Assembly: GCA_030532125.1 (NCBI GenBank)
Contig: JAUNLU010000001.1
Coordinates: 611,960 to 675,959, forward strand
Length of the DNA: 64,000 nt
DNA from: Trueperella sp.
Lineage (GTDB): Bacteria; Actinomycetota; Actinomycetes; Actinomycetales; Actinomycetaceae
Direction of reading: 5' to 3'
Made by a program: the position numbers and the translations under genes. Position 1 is the stretch's first letter. Every line of letters starts with the position of its first letter. Below are positions 9,023-18,917 of the stretch, one piece after another. The notes under the pieces were generated by a model. The model saw nothing but the letters and a program-made list of their open reading frames with translations, was not told the DNA's origin and did no database searches.

Positions 9023-10555
9023 ATGCAAACTGTTAACGCAGGGATTCCTTGGCTGACTATTCTGATCCTTCTGCCGCTGCTGGGATCACTGGTATTGGCA
9101 GTGGCGAAGCCACTGCGGCAATACGCCCGGCTAGTGGCACTGGTTATCTCGCTAGTAGTATTCGCGCTGTTCTGCGTGGTACTGCTAACTGAATTCCGCA
9201 CCGATCCCGCCCAACTAGTTGAGCTCTACTCGTGGATCCCGCAAATTGGGGTCTCGCTAGCGTGGGGTATCAATGGCGTCGGAGCAGTGATGATCGGACT
9301 GGCAACACTATTGGTGCCAGTGGTCATCTTGGCGGAATGGAACCGATTCGGTGCGGAACAACAAGGCTATTTCGCCTGGGTGCTCGCGCTAGAAGCGATT
9401 ATGATCGGTCTATTTGCAGCGCGTGATCTATTCGTGTTCTACGTGCTGTTTGAACTGATGATCCTCCCGGTCTACTTCATGATCGGACGCTACGGCGGAA
9501 AAGACCGCAAGCGCGCGGCAATGAAGTTCCTGATTTACTCGCTGGCTGGTGGGCTGATCATGTTGATCGGTGTTATCTCTGTTTATGTAGCTGGGCCAGG
9601 CGGAGCTGGCGGTTTCCTCATCGAAAACCTAACTGGCACATTAGCTATGTCGATGCCGGCACAGCTGTGGACTTTCTGTGCGTTCTTCATCGGATTCGCC
9701 ATCAAGGCTCCGATGTGGCCGCTGCACACTTGGCTGCCGGATGCCACTGAGAATGCATCTGCCGGTACTTCCACCCTGCTGGTCGGCGTACTCGACAAGC
9801 TAGGCACCTACGGTATGATCGCAATCTGCCTACCGCTATTTGGTCGAGTTGCTAATACCGCCGCTACGGTGATTATCGTACTGGCGCTTATCTCGATCCT
9901 GTGGGGCGGGTTCATGGCAATCGCCTCGAAAGATTTGATGCGCCTGGTGGCTTATACTTCGGTGTCCCACTTCGGTTTCATGGTGCTGGCTATCTTCTCG
10001 GGCTCGAAACTGGCGATGGCAGGCGCGATGCTCTACATGGTGGCGCACGGCGTCGGCACTGCAGCGCTGTTCCTGGTAGTCGGGTTCTTGGGGCAACGCG
10101 GCGGCAGCCATCTCATCGAAGACTACGGCGGATGGCAGCGAGTTACTCCGGTACTGGCTGGCACTTTCCTAGTCGCTGGGCTGGCCACCATGGCGCTGCC
10201 CGGTCTGTCTGGGTTTGTGCCGGAGTACCTAGTACTGATGGGGACTTTCCAAGCTAACAAGGTAGCCGCGCTGGTTGCTGTGCTGGGCGTGATACTGGCT
10301 GCGATCTATATCTTGTTGCCCTACCAGCGAGTTTTCACCGGTCCGCGCCCAGAGGTTGCTGTGCCTGATCTGGATGCTCGGGAAAAAACTGTTATGGGGA
10401 TTTTGATTGCCGCAATGCTGGCACTCGGATTCTTCCCCATGCCGGTGCTGGCTGTGCTGAACCCAGCAGCAGATCAAACTGCACAATACTTGGAAGTTGG
10501 GTCCACTACTGAGAACCCGGCGGCGCAAGGAGACGAAGAAGGGGGCAATAAGTGA
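9023..10555 (+). CDS. nuoM: NADH-quinone oxidoreductase subunit M
   Basis: Second antiporter-like proton-pumping subunit of complex I, 510 aa. It has the FYVLFELMILPVYFMIGRYGG helix with the essential glutamate, the PMWPLHTWLPDATENASAG stretch, and the HFGFMVLAIFSG and AHGVGTAALFLVVG segments expected of NuoM. The ATG is preceded by AAGGAGAAGG ending seven bases upstream. Its stop overlaps the GTG start of nuoN (GTGA). Confidence 0.97.
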   Translation: MQTVNAGIPWLTILILLPLLGSLVLAVAKPLRQYARLVALVISLVVFALFCVVLLTEFRTDPAQLVELYSWIPQIGVSLAWGINGVGAVMIGLATLLVPVVILAEWNRFGAEQQGYFAWVLALEAIMIGLFAARDLFVFYVLFELMILPVYFMIGRYGGKDRKRAAMKFLIYSLAGGLIMLIGVISVYVAGPGGAGGFLIENLTGTLAMSMPAQLWTFCAFFIGFAIKAPMWPLHTWLPDATENASAGTSTLLVGVLDKLGTYGMIAICLPLFGRVANTAATVIIVLALISILWGGFMAIASKDLMRLVAYTSVSHFGFMVLAIFSGSKLAMAGAMLYMVAHGVGTAALFLVVGFLGQRGGSHLIEDYGGWQRVTPVLAGTFLVAGLATMALPGLSGFVPEYLVLMGTFQANKVAALVAVLGVILAAIYILLPYQRVFTGPRPEVAVPDLDAREKTVMGILIAAMLALGFFPMPVLAVLNPAADQTAQYLEVGSTTENPAAQGDEEGGNK

Positions 10556-12156
10556 ATACGCTTATTGAATGGGTAGGGGTGCTACCGCTACTAATTATCT
10601 TTGGTGCCGCCGTAGTGGCTACCCTGTTGGAGGCATTTGTGCCGCGGCAGGCGCGGCGCGGGGTGCAAACCGTATTTGCACTAATCGCGGTGGCAGCTGC
10701 CCTGGTAGTAGTTGTTTGGCGATGGACTGAAACACAAGCGATTGAGAGTCCGGCCATCACCCCACTTTCCATAACCGAAACTGACGGTGGCTACACGGGG
10801 GTTACCCTGGTAGAGGATGTCATCTCGTTGGTGGCACAGCTGGTAATTTTGGTGGCGGCGCTGCTGTCTTTCCTGATTATTGCGGACCGGACGGAAACTG
10901 GCGAGGGAGCATTCGTCGCTTCAGCAGCAACCCGCCCCGGTTCAGACGAAGAACGGGTGGCAACCAAAGCGGGCCGGCAGCAAACCGAAATTTTCCCGCT
11001 GGCGCTGTTTGCCACCGGCGGCATGATGGCATTTACCTCCGCCTTTGATCTGCTCACGTTATTTATTGCGCTGGAAGCGCTTTCTTTGCCACTGTACGTA
11101 CTGTCCGCTACTGCGCGGCGGCGTCGGCTGCTATCCCAGGAAGCTGCTCTGAAGTACTTCCTATTGGGTGCGTTCTCCTCCGCATTCTTCTTGATGGGTG
11201 CGGCATTCCTCTACGGTGCGACCGGGACGATTTACTTCAACGAAATTTTGACGGTAATGGCCTCCGGTGCTGGCATCAAGATGATCTACATTGTGGGCAT
11301 TGTACTGCTAGTAGTAGGTATGTTGTTCAAGGTAGGCGCGGTGCCGTTCCACTCCTGGACTCCGGACGTCTACCAAGGCGCGCCCACTCCGATTACTGGG
11401 TTCATGGCTGCCGGTACCAAGGCAGCTGCATTCGCTGCGCTGGCCCGCATGATGATGTGGCTGGTGGCGCCGGTGTACGAGAACATAAATATCTTTATGT
11501 GGATCGTAATTATTGCAACGGTGGTACTCGGCACGGTGATGGGTCTGATCCAAAAAGATATTAAGCGGCTGTTGGCCTACTCGGCTATCGCGCACGCTGG
11601 GTTTATCCTCATCGCAGTCAATGCCATCGATCCGGTAGAAACTAGTGGCGATCTGGGCCAAGCCATCGGTGCGGTACTGTTCTACACTTTGACCTACGCG
11701 GTGGCAACAGTGGGAGCCTTCGCCATAGTTACGTTGGTACGCGAGAGCGACGCCGAGGGCAATATTCTTGGCGAAGCCACCCAGCTTTCCGCATGGCGCG
11801 GATTGGGTAAACGCAAGCCACTACTGGCGGGCGCAATGACGCTGTTCTTGCTGTCCTTCGCGGGTATTCCATTGACGGCAGGCTTCATCGGTAAGTTTGA
11901 AGCATTCCGCGCCGGTATTTACTCTGGTCAAACTGTGCTGGTGGTTATTGCAGTGCTGGCTTCTGCTGCCACGGCATTCTTCTACTTCCGTATTATTCAG
12001 CTCATGTTCTTTGAGGAACCGGAAGGTGAATCTACGGTAGTGGTATCCTCGGAAGGAATGACCTTGGTGGCTATTGCACTAGCTGTAGTGGCAGTAATCG
12101 CTTTGGGAATCTTCCCTGATCCGATCTATCAATTTATCCTAGGACCGCTTACGTGA
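10552..12156 (+). CDS. nuoN: NADH-quinone oxidoreductase subunit N
   Basis: Third antiporter-like subunit of complex I, 534 aa, polytopic. Diagnostic segments are TLFIALEALSLPLYVLSA, KYFLLGAFSSAFFLMGAAF, VGAVPFHSWTPDVYQGAPTP and FAGIPLTAGFIGKFEAF. Between helices near residues 118-145 there is a hydrophilic insert rich in Arg, Thr and Glu. GTG start overlapping the nuoM stop; the stop overlaps the polyprenyl synthase start, so the quinone-side-chain gene is translationally coupled to complex I. Confidence 0.96.
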   Translation: MNTLIEWVGVLPLLIIFGAAVVATLLEAFVPRQARRGVQTVFALIAVAAALVVVVWRWTETQAIESPAITPLSITETDGGYTGVTLVEDVISLVAQLVILVAALLSFLIIADRTETGEGAFVASAATRPGSDEERVATKAGRQQTEIFPLALFATGGMMAFTSAFDLLTLFIALEALSLPLYVLSATARRRRLLSQEAALKYFLLGAFSSAFFLMGAAFLYGATGTIYFNEILTVMASGAGIKMIYIVGIVLLVVGMLFKVGAVPFHSWTPDVYQGAPTPITGFMAAGTKAAAFAALARMMMWLVAPVYENINIFMWIVIIATVVLGTVMGLIQKDIKRLLAYSAIAHAGFILIAVNAIDPVETSGDLGQAIGAVLFYTLTYAVATVGAFAIVTLVRESDAEGNILGEATQLSAWRGLGKRKPLLAGAMTLFLLSFAGIPLTAGFIGKFEAFRAGIYSGQTVLVVIAVLASAATAFFYFRIIQLMFFEEPEGESTVVVSSEGMTLVAIALAVVAVIALGIFPDPIYQFILGPLT

Positions 12157-13160
12157 ATATAGTTGACCAGTTTGTTAGCGGTGAGTTGGCCGAGCGTCTA
12201 ACTTGCCGCATGCAAATGGTCGAAGACCGTCTACTTGACCTAGTACAGGTAGATGATTTGGCGATTAATAAAGCCACTTCACATCTCGCAATGGCCGGAG
12301 GCAAGCGTCTCCGGCCAGCGCTGTGCTTGCTGGCAGCAGAACTCGGGCCCAATCCAGAATCGGACCAAGTTCTGGACGGGGCAGTCGTGCTGGAAGTTAC
12401 TCATCTAGCTTCGCTCTACCATGACGACGTTATGGATGACGCACCGTTGCGCCGCGGGGTGCCTGCTGCACACTATCTGTATGGGAACTCTTCGGCCATT
12501 TTGGCGGGCGATATTTTATTAGCTCGCGCCTCTAAAATTGTGGCTCGCAATGGCGCAGAAATGATGATGGCGCATGCCATTATGTTTGAACGCTTGTGCC
12601 GGGGGCAGTTCTACGAAACTATTGGCCCGCGGGACGGCGAAGACCCCATCGAGCACTATCTAAAAGTGTTAAGCGATAAAACTGGTTCCCTAATCGCCGC
12701 TGCTGGGCGAAATGGCGTCCAGGATGCTGGCGGCAGCAAGGAGTTGTCTACCGCTCTGGCTGAGTATGGCGAACGGGTAGGGGTAGCTTTCCAGTTAGCG
12801 GATGACGTTATCGATCTGGTCTCTGATCCAGAAATAACGGGGAAAACTCCGGGCACTGACCTAGTGGAAGGTGTAGCCACTATGCCGGTGCTGCTACTGC
12901 GTCGGCAGCAAACGGAAGGCACTATCGACACTGCGGGAGCAGAAATACTGCGTATTCTCGATCAAGAAGATCTGAACGATAATGCGGTACTAATGCAGGC
13001 AGTGGGTATGTTGCGGGAACACAATGTATTGGTGGAAACTCGCCGCCTGGCACAGCAGTGGATTGACGACGCTAACGCGCAGCTGGAACCGGTTCCGGAT
13101 GGTGAAGTCAAGGATGCGCTCTTTGCGTTCGGTCACGCTATGGTCGATCGCATTGCGTAG
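12153..13160 (+). CDS. Polyprenyl diphosphate synthase, trans type
   Basis: Condenses isopentenyl diphosphate onto an allylic diphosphate to make a long all-trans isoprenoid; next to nuo genes the product is most likely the side chain of menaquinone, the acceptor for complex I (inference from context). 335 aa with GGKRLRP near the N-terminus, the first Asp-rich motif in YHDDVMDDAPLRRG and the second in QLADDVIDLVSD, both complete. Chain length cannot be read from the sequence. GTG start overlapping the nuoN stop. It could also be called HepT, GrcC or IspB depending on product length. Confidence 0.92.
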   Translation: MNIVDQFVSGELAERLTCRMQMVEDRLLDLVQVDDLAINKATSHLAMAGGKRLRPALCLLAAELGPNPESDQVLDGAVVLEVTHLASLYHDDVMDDAPLRRGVPAAHYLYGNSSAILAGDILLARASKIVARNGAEMMMAHAIMFERLCRGQFYETIGPRDGEDPIEHYLKVLSDKTGSLIAAAGRNGVQDAGGSKELSTALAEYGERVGVAFQLADDVIDLVSDPEITGKTPGTDLVEGVATMPVLLLRRQQTEGTIDTAGAEILRILDQEDLNDNAVLMQAVGMLREHNVLVETRRLAQQWIDDANAQLEPVPDGEVKDALFAFGHAMVDRIA

Positions 13161-13222
13161 ATTCTGCTGCCTAGCATTGCCTGAACTACACTGGAATTAG
13201 TATCAAATGCTAAGGAGTAAGT

Positions 13223-16057
13223 GTGCGTAAACTTCTCAATAAGATCCTGCGTGCTGGCGAAGGGCGCGTGCTGAAAAAGCTGGTCCGGATCACCGAGCAG
13301 GTTAATGAACTCGAGCCGACTTTCCAAGCAATGGATGACGCCGAGCTACGCGCAATGACCGACGAATTCCGGGCACGACTGGCAGAGGGGGAGACCTTAG
13401 ACGATCTGCTCCCTGAGGCATTTGCGGCAGTGCGCGAAGCAGCGGTGCGGACGCTAGGGCAACGCCACTTTGACGTGCAGATCATGGGCGGTGCCGCACT
13501 GCATATGGGCAATATCGCCGAAATGAAAACTGGTGAAGGTAAAACCCTAGTAGCAACCTTGCCGGCGTATTTGAATGCTCTCGCTGGGAAAGGCGTGCAT
13601 GTAGTTACGGTAAACGACTACTTGGCTAGCTATCAGTCGGAACTGATGGGGCGCGTTTTCCGCTTTTTGGGGATGACCACGGGCTGTATTGTTACTGGTC
13701 AGACGCCGGCAGAACGCCGTAAGCAGTACGACGCAGATATCACTTACGGCACCAATAATGAATTTGGCTTTGACTATCTGCGCGACAACATGGCACTAGA
13801 TTTGTCGCAGCTGGTGCAGCGCGAGCACTATTACGCAATCGTTGACGAAGTTGACTCGATTTTGATTGACGAGGCCCGCACACCGCTTATTATTTCCGGC
13901 CCGGCCGAAGGCAGCGCCAACCAGTGGTATGAAATGTTCGCCAAAGCAGTGCTCACCATGCGTAAAGACACCGACTACGAGGTGGACGAAAAGAAGCGCA
14001 ATGTGGGCATCTTAGAACCAGGTATCGACAAAGTAGAAGATCTCCTGGGCGTTGACAACCTGTATGAATCAGCAAATACCCCGCTCATCGGCTACCTGAA
14101 CAACGCCATTAAAGCTAAGGAGCTGTTCCACCGGGATAAGGACTATATCGTCAAAGACGGCGAGGTCTTAATCGTGGACGAACACACCGGCCGCGTACTG
14201 CCCGGGCGCCGCTACAACGAGGGGATGCATCAGGCAATCGAAGCCAAAGAAGGCGTGCATATCAAGGCAGAAAACCAGACTTTGGCGACCATTACGCTGC
14301 AGAACTACTTCCGGTTGTATGACAAGCTCTCCGGCATGACCGGCACGGCAGAAACTGAAGCGGAAGAATTTGCCTCCACTTATGATATCGGCGTCGTGCC
14401 AGTGCCCACTAATAAGCCGATGATCCGCCAGGATCGCACCGATTTGGTCTATCCCACAGCCCGCGGCAAATATCATGCAATCGTCGCGGATATCAAAGAA
14501 CGCTATGAAAAGGGCCAGCCAGTATTGGTAGGTACTGCATCAGTGGAAAACTCGGAGCACCTATCTGGACTGCTCCGCAAAGCGCATATTCCGCACGAAG
14601 TGTTGAACGCCAAACAACATGAGCGTGAAGCTGCCGTAGTGGCAATGGCGGGGCGGAAACATGCCGTAACAGTTGCCACCAATATGGCAGGCCGTGGTAC
14701 GGACATCATGCTGGGGGGAAATGCCGAGCATATCGCAGTGGCGATGATGGCGGACCGGGGCTTGGATCCGGAAGCAGACGCAGCAGAATATGAGTCACTT
14801 TGGCCGCAGGTGCTGGAAGAAGCCCAGCAGACGGTGCAAGCGGAACACGACGAAGTCGTGGAACTGGGTGGGCTTTACGTATTGGGCTCGGAGCGGCATG
14901 AATCCCGGCGGATTGATAACCAGTTGCGGGGTCGCGCTGGCCGGCAAGGGGACCCGGGAGAATCTCGGTTCTATCTGTCGCTCGAAGATGACCTAATGCG
15001 CCTATTTGGCAATTCGCGCGCCACGGCAGCTTTCCGTAATGGTCCAGAAGATCAAGCGCTAGACTTCAAGATTTTGTCGTCCGCGATTGAGCGGGCACAG
15101 ACGCAGATTGAGGCTCGTAACGCCGATATCCGCAAGAACGTCTTGAAGTACGACGACGTAATGAACGAGCAGCGTACCGTGGTATATGACGAACGCCGCC
15201 GTATCCTGCGCGGCGAAGATGTGGAAAATCAGATTTCGTCGTTTATGGATTTTGTGGTGGAAGACGTCGTCACTGCTAATACTCAAGGTCCAGCAGCTGA
15301 GTGGGATATGAACGCGCTATGGACTGATATGCGCGAGTACTACAAGCCCTCGTTTAACTCCGATGAACTGTTGGCGGAACACGGCGGTAGTCAGAAACTA
15401 TTGGACCGCAGCGATCTGACTTCGGAATTTGTGACGGATGTGCATGCCATCTACGCAGAACGCGAAGAAGAACTGGGTGCAGATCAGATGCGGGATGTGG
15501 AGCGGCAGATACTGCTCACGGTGTTAGACCGCAAATGGCGGGAGCACCTGTACGAGATGGACTATTTGAAAGAGGGCATCGGGCTACGGGCGATGGCGCA
15601 GCGGGATCCACTGGTGGAATACAAGCAAGAGGGCTACCAGATGTTCCAGCAGATGAACGATGCAATTCGCGCGCAAACTGTGCAGTATCTGTTTAATTTT
15701 GAGCTGCCCTCTGAGCGCGCGGCGCGGGAACAGGCAGCTGCAAATGACGCCCAATCTTCGGCACTGTTGGCCCAGACCTCAGCTAGCCTAAATCAGGTAA
15801 CTGGGGGCAAAGCTGCTGCTAAATTGCAAAACCAAATGAATAAGAAGCAGGCGTCTGCTTTCGGCGCTGCCGCCGGAGAACAGATACTGAAGCTGAATAA
15901 GCCGCAAGCTCCCCAGCAGATGACTTACTCGTCATCAGCGAAAGATGGTTCCGGGCGCACGGCGATGTCGGATGCAGCGGGCACTGCCACGGTGCAGCCG
16001 CAACCGGGAATGAACCGGGCGCAACGGCGGGCAGCTAAACGCCGCAAAAAGCACTAG
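13223..16057 (+). CDS. secA: Preprotein translocase ATPase SecA
   Basis: Motor ATPase that drives unfolded preproteins through SecYEG. 944 aa, with Walker A MKTGEGKT, the Walker B region [15 protein letters not shown], the preprotein-crosslinking domain, and helicase motif VI in [17 protein letters not shown]. The tail is basic ([11 protein letters not shown]) and lacks the C-terminal cysteine zinc finger of E. coli SecA. The protein fits the housekeeping SecA1 type; no second copy is in this window. GTG start with AAGGAGTAA directly upstream at 13212-13220. The stop faces that of the DUF6459 gene six bases away, with no obvious terminator hairpin between them. Confidence 0.97.
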   Translation: MRKLLNKILRAGEGRVLKKLVRITEQVNELEPTFQAMDDAELRAMTDEFRARLAEGETLDDLLPEAFAAVREAAVRTLGQRHFDVQIMGGAALHMGNIAEMKTGEGKTLVATLPAYLNALAGKGVHVVTVNDYLASYQSELMGRVFRFLGMTTGCIVTGQTPAERRKQYDADITYGTNNEFGFDYLRDNMALDLSQLVQREHYYAIVDEVDSILIDEARTPLIISGPAEGSANQWYEMFAKAVLTMRKDTDYEVDEKKRNVGILEPGIDKVEDLLGVDNLYESANTPLIGYLNNAIKAKELFHRDKDYIVKDGEVLIVDEHTGRVLPGRRYNEGMHQAIEAKEGVHIKAENQTLATITLQNYFRLYDKLSGMTGTAETEAEEFASTYDIGVVPVPTNKPMIRQDRTDLVYPTARGKYHAIVADIKERYEKGQPVLVGTASVENSEHLSGLLRKAHIPHEVLNAKQHEREAAVVAMAGRKHAVTVATNMAGRGTDIMLGGNAEHIAVAMMADRGLDPEADAAEYESLWPQVLEEAQQTVQAEHDEVVELGGLYVLGSERHESRRIDNQLRGRAGRQGDPGESRFYLSLEDDLMRLFGNSRATAAFRNGPEDQALDFKILSSAIERAQTQIEARNADIRKNVLKYDDVMNEQRTVVYDERRRILRGEDVENQISSFMDFVVEDVVTANTQGPAAEWDMNALWTDMREYYKPSFNSDELLAEHGGSQKLLDRSDLTSEFVTDVHAIYAEREEELGADQMRDVERQILLTVLDRKWREHLYEMDYLKEGIGLRAMAQRDPLVEYKQEGYQMFQQMNDAIRAQTVQYLFNFELPSERAAREQAAANDAQSSALLAQTSASLNQVTGGKAAAKLQNQMNKKQASAFGAAAGEQILKLNKPQAPQQMTYSSSAKDGSGRTAMSDAAGTATVQPQPGMNRAQRRAAKRRKKH

Positions 16058-16063
16058 TAGCGA

Positions 16064-16672
16064 TTAAATAATATCTAGCGCAATTACATGCCAGCGCTCG
16101 CGGCGGATTTCTAGCCGTACCGCAGCCGCTCGGGTGCGAACGCCGTCATTGACTAGCAGCGCTACTTCCGCCACGCGCGGGCTGGGGTAGCACACTCGTG
16201 CTCGCAACACCCGCGGGCAGTGCCGGGCAGGAGATTTGCCAGCTACTCGTTCTCCCAAGCTGGCGCGGCGCACCAGTGCCTGAAAAACGGGCGGCGTCAT
16301 CCAGGTCTGTAATTGCCGGGCTGGGCGAGTGCCAAGCAAAACTTCAATGGCTCGCCCCACTAGGGCTGCAGCAAATACTTCAGGCTTTCCAGCTACTTCA
16401 GGTGGCGGAGCATAGCGGTCGATATCGGGGTCGAGGAAGAGTTTTGCTACTGGAGTGGGCGGGGAAGCAAAAGCGGTGCGGTCATAAGCGCGCCGCGGGG
16501 TGGTTACCGGCATAGCAACCGGTTTTTTGACTGAATTGCTGTCGGCCACAGTGCCCAGTTCACCAAGTATTTTGCCGTAGCGGTCCGGAGCTTTCCGGCT
16601 AGGCAGGCTCGCAATTTTACGCCGAGTTGGTGTAGCGGCAGTTACTGGTTTTTCGGCCATTAATGCTGACAT
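16064..16672 (-). CDS. Rv3235-family protein (DUF6459), function unknown
   Basis: 202 aa. The N-terminal 100 residues are basic, Pro- and Ala-rich and probably disordered. The C-terminal 100 residues form a compact alpha/beta domain (RAIEVLLGTRPARQLQTWM, then several beta-strand-like stretches ending WHVIALDII) that I recognise as the actinobacterial Rv3235/DUF6459 family, usually encoded beside secA. No signal peptide or membrane segment is visible, and no catalytic motif. It lies eight bases downstream of the LysM gene on the same strand, so the two are probably co-transcribed and may work together; the role is unknown. Confidence 0.75.
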   Translation of the reverse strand: MSALMAEKPVTAATPTRRKIASLPSRKAPDRYGKILGELGTVADSNSVKKPVAMPVTTPRRAYDRTAFASPPTPVAKLFLDPDIDRYAPPPEVAGKPEVFAAALVGRAIEVLLGTRPARQLQTWMTPPVFQALVRRASLGERVAGKSPARHCPRVLRARVCYPSPRVAEVALLVNDGVRTRAAAVRLEIRRERWHVIALDII

Positions 16673-16680
16673 GGGACTTC

Positions 16681-17334
16681 CTAAAGGTTTTCCGGGATAT
16701 TGAGGATTTGGTTCGGATAGATCAGATTTGGGTTGTCGCCGATGACTTCCCGATTTTCCTCCCAGATGAGCTGCACCGCAGCATTGGCTTGGGCGGGATC
16801 GCCAGTAAGTCGCAGTGCAATACCCCAGAGGGTGTCGCCGGGGACGACGGTGATATTTCTGGTTTCTACTGTGGCTGGGCGGGGGGCGGGTGCTGTTGCT
16901 AGCGCCGGTTTCGGGAGCGAGGTGGTAGCCACCGGCGTCAAAATGCTCTGGGTGCTGACCGGGAGTTCAGCGCCAGCGGAGAAATCCACTTCGGTGGCGG
17001 TCGGCAGTGCAAACGCCGGCGCGCCAACCAGGATCATTGGTGACGCCAAACCAGCTGCTGCGAGGCGGCGTACCAGCGGCGGGCTGAAGCGGGCAATTAA
17101 ATTTAGTGCCGAGCGATTCTCGCGATATGACGCGCGGAGAAAGGCAGTTAAAGATATCGCGTACCATGCAAATATCGCGCCACTGGCAAGAGCGGTCAAT
17201 CCCAGCAGCCCGCTCAAAAATTGTGCCTCCGGCGACGCAGCGCTCCGCCAAAGTGCCACACAATGCAATATGAATGCGAAGGATCCTCCAAATAGGACCC
17301 AATTTGCTACGGCAGCGGGCCAGGCGTATCTCAT
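16681..17334 (-). CDS. Membrane-anchored LysM-domain protein
   Basis: 217 aa. Two hydrophobic segments (residues about 8-28 and 39-62) and a third weaker one (about 92-110) precede a Pro/Thr/Ala-rich linker and a C-terminal LysM-type domain (about 163-217) that starts VVPGDTLWGIALRL and ends NQILNIPENL. LysM domains bind N-acetylglucosamine in peptidoglycan, so an envelope scaffold role is likely (inference). The ATG is preceded by GGAGGAA. First gene of a pair with the DUF6459 gene; divergent from the gene at 17469. Confidence 0.85.
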   Translation of the reverse strand: MRYAWPAAVANWVLFGGSFAFILHCVALWRSAASPEAQFLSGLLGLTALASGAIFAWYAISLTAFLRASYRENRSALNLIARFSPPLVRRLAAAGLASPMILVGAPAFALPTATEVDFSAGAELPVSTQSILTPVATTSLPKPALATAPAPRPATVETRNITVVPGDTLWGIALRLTGDPAQANAAVQLIWEENREVIGDNPNLIYPNQILNIPENL

Positions 17335-17344
17335 CGCTTCCTCC

Positions 17345-17371
17345 GTTTTGATTGCGTTTGATGCTGTTTAA
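17345..17371. promoter_or_regulatory. Phased GTTTNA repeats upstream of the LysM gene
   Basis: Three similar hexamers, GTTTTG (17345), GTTTGA (17356) and GTTTAA (17366), recur at 11 and 10 bp, about one helical turn, immediately upstream of the LysM ribosome-binding site. They could be half-sites for a regulator that binds one DNA face; chance in a T-rich stretch is possible. Confidence 0.3.
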
Positions 17372-17404
17372 TCATCTTTGCGCGCCTTTAGCTGTTTTGA
17401 AACT

Positions 17405-17414
17405 GGGTATACCC
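17405..17414. promoter_or_regulatory. Perfect palindrome GGGTATACCC in a divergent intergenic region
   Basis: A 10-bp perfect palindrome lies between the divergent LysM gene (minus) and the gene at 17469 (plus). Its position suits an operator that serves both genes, but nothing identifies the protein. Confidence 0.3.
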
Positions 17415-17456
17415 GGTAAGTGAGTTTTGCTGTCGTCTGCCCTGGTTAGGCTGGCA

Positions 17457-17462
17457 TAGCGT
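17457..17462 (+). promoter_or_regulatory. Candidate -10 box (TAGCGT) for a leaderless transcript
   Basis: TAGCGT is followed by exactly six bases and then the ATG at 17469; no Shine-Dalgarno sequence is present. An alternative -10 is TAGGCT at 17447-17452 with TTTTGC 16 bp upstream. Confidence 0.4.
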
Positions 17463-17468
17463 TGCTAT

Positions 17469-17993
17469 ATGTCCTGGTATGTATTGGCACAAGACATTGC
17501 GTCCTTAGTGGAGCAAGAAGCTCGGGATGAGTTGTGGGGCGAAGCTGCTGAACTTTCTGCGGCCGAGGAGAGCACAGTTGAGCTGATTGACCGGTTGCGC
17601 GGTGCAATTGGTATAGAAGTGCAACTGAGCTGCGCTAACTACGAATATGCTGGTCAACTAATGGCTTGCGGAAAAGACTGGGTGGCATTAGCGCGGCAAG
17701 GGAGTTTGCGGTTAGTGCCTATTGCAGCAGTGTCGTGGGTGCGGTTACCACGTACGACGGCGTCATCCCGCCCTAAGTTCCCGCGCAGCTTGCGCGCAGT
17801 ATTGCGTGCGTTGGTAGCACAAAATGTAGTAGTGGATACGACAGCTGGCCAGGTGCGGGGAATAATTGACCGGGTCGGCGCCGATTATCTAGTTATCGCC
17901 AGTAACTTAGGAGATGCAGATTGCATAGTTAACTTAGGGCAAATATGTGCGGTTGCTAGCGTGGGCAGCCTAAGTGCCTGGGATGCGATCTAG
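17469..17993 (+). CDS. Conserved-type actinobacterial protein, possible tandem Sm-like fold
   Basis: 174 aa, function unknown. After an acidic N-terminal helix there are two stretches of similar design: residues about 45-95 (IEVQLSCANYEYAGQLMACG, then DWVALA and LRLVPIAAVSWVRLP) and about 115-170 (VVVDTTAGQVRGIIDRVGADYLVIA, then VNLGQICAVASVG, quoted in parts). Each reads as short strands with a G-x-L/I-x3-G-x-D/A pattern ending in a hydrophobic AV strand, as in Sm/Lsm or PRC-type barrels; this is pattern matching, not a database result. No membrane segment. It converges on the HTH gene, whose stop is adjacent, and diverges from the LysM gene. Confidence 0.6.
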   Translation: MSWYVLAQDIASLVEQEARDELWGEAAELSAAEESTVELIDRLRGAIGIEVQLSCANYEYAGQLMACGKDWVALARQGSLRLVPIAAVSWVRLPRTTASSRPKFPRSLRAVLRALVAQNVVVDTTAGQVRGIIDRVGADYLVIASNLGDADCIVNLGQICAVASVGSLSAWDAI

Positions 17994-18203
17994 CTAGAGT
18001 TCTTGAGATTCCGCTACTCGGCGCCGAGTAGCAGCATAGCCGCGTTCAATATAGGCAGCTAGTTCTGCTTCGGATATGCGCCACTGTCCGCGCCCGCCAA
18101 CTTGGATAGCCGGCAGCTCGCCATTCTGGATCAAGGTGCGCACCTGCCCCGCAGAAACAGCAAGATATTCGGCAACATCAGCAATAGTCATGAACTTGGA
18201 CAT
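17994..18203 (-). CDS. BldC/excisionase-type helix-turn-helix DNA-binding protein
   Basis: 69 aa, almost entirely one MerR-like winged HTH: MTIADVAEYLAVSAGQVRTL followed by a wing, GGRGQWRISEAELAAYIERG. Small proteins of this kind in actinobacteria include BldC, which binds direct repeats cooperatively, and phage or plasmid excisionases; the absence of an integrase or att-like context favours a chromosomal regulator. The ATG is preceded by GGAGG. It diverges from the SAF-domain gene, so it may regulate that gene (inference). Confidence 0.8.
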   Translation of the reverse strand: MSKFMTIADVAEYLAVSAGQVRTLIQNGELPAIQVGGRGQWRISEAELAAYIERGYAATRRRVAESQEL

Positions 18204-18320
18204 GCCTCCATCATTGCACTATTTCCAGCGGGCACAAATTTTTTATCCCCAAAAAGGGAGATAAATCGGCTCCTGTGGATAACTTTCGGGCGGTTTGGCA
18301 AAATTTGTCAGGCTTAGGTC

Positions 18321-18917
18321 ATGGCATCGCAACGAAAACTGCCGTGGAAAGATCCGCGGCTCGCTTTAGGCATACTACTAATTGCTATCGGCGGTATCGC
18401 CGGCACATTACTGTTCGGCTCCGGAGCTACGGTCGCAGTACTGCAGGCCCGCAGTGATATTCCGGCTGGCACTGATCTGACCGCGCAACATTTCAATATA
18501 ACGGAAGTTCCGGAAGCGGTGGCGAAACAGTTGGTGCCGGCAACAGAGCTGTCCGAAAATGCAGTGGCCGGGCGAACTATTTATGCCAGCGAATTTCTGT
18601 CATCCCATGCATTGAGTACTTCCGGGCGAGATGATCGGGTGGACGTCGGTATCCCGTTATTAGCGCCGCCAGCTAGTTCACTGCGCCCTGGCCAGGAAAT
18701 ACAGGTATGGCAAATACGCAATATTGCTAGTGGGCGGGAGGGTGCCCAAGCGCGGATGCTTACTGCGGATGCTATTTTGATCAGCGTCTCAGAGAGCGAA
18801 TCGCTCAGTGTTAATAGCCAGGTGGCACAAGTGCGATTGCCGAAAGCTGATTTGGAAGCAGTATTGCAGGTACTGGGCACGCAAGACGGATTTGCGGTGG
18901 TAGGAGCAGCGCAGTGA
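18321..18917 (+). CDS. SAF-domain protein, CpaB/RcpC-like
   Basis: 198 aa with one N-terminal membrane helix (residues about 15-38) and a SAF domain starting at ARSDIPAGTDLTAQHFNITEV. In Tad/Flp pilus systems CpaB (RcpC) has this architecture and acts in the periplasm. Here the gene overlaps a CpaE-like ATPase gene, but cpaF, tadB, tadC and pilin genes are absent from the neighbourhood. Typical CpaB is about 250-350 aa, so this is a short version. The start has only a weak Shine-Dalgarno. Confidence 0.75.
   Translation: MASQRKLPWKDPRLALGILLIAIGGIAGTLLFGSGATVAVLQARSDIPAGTDLTAQHFNITEVPEAVAKQLVPATELSENAVAGRTIYASEFLSSHALSTSGRDDRVDVGIPLLAPPASSLRPGQEIQVWQIRNIASGREGAQARMLTADAILISVSESESLSVNSQVAQVRLPKADLEAVLQVLGTQDGFAVVGAAQ

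Noticed and set aside
17994..18203. Excisionase of an integrated element
   Set aside because: The HTH resembles Xis-type proteins, but there is no integrase, tRNA-flanked boundary or repeat; a BldC-like chromosomal regulator fits better.
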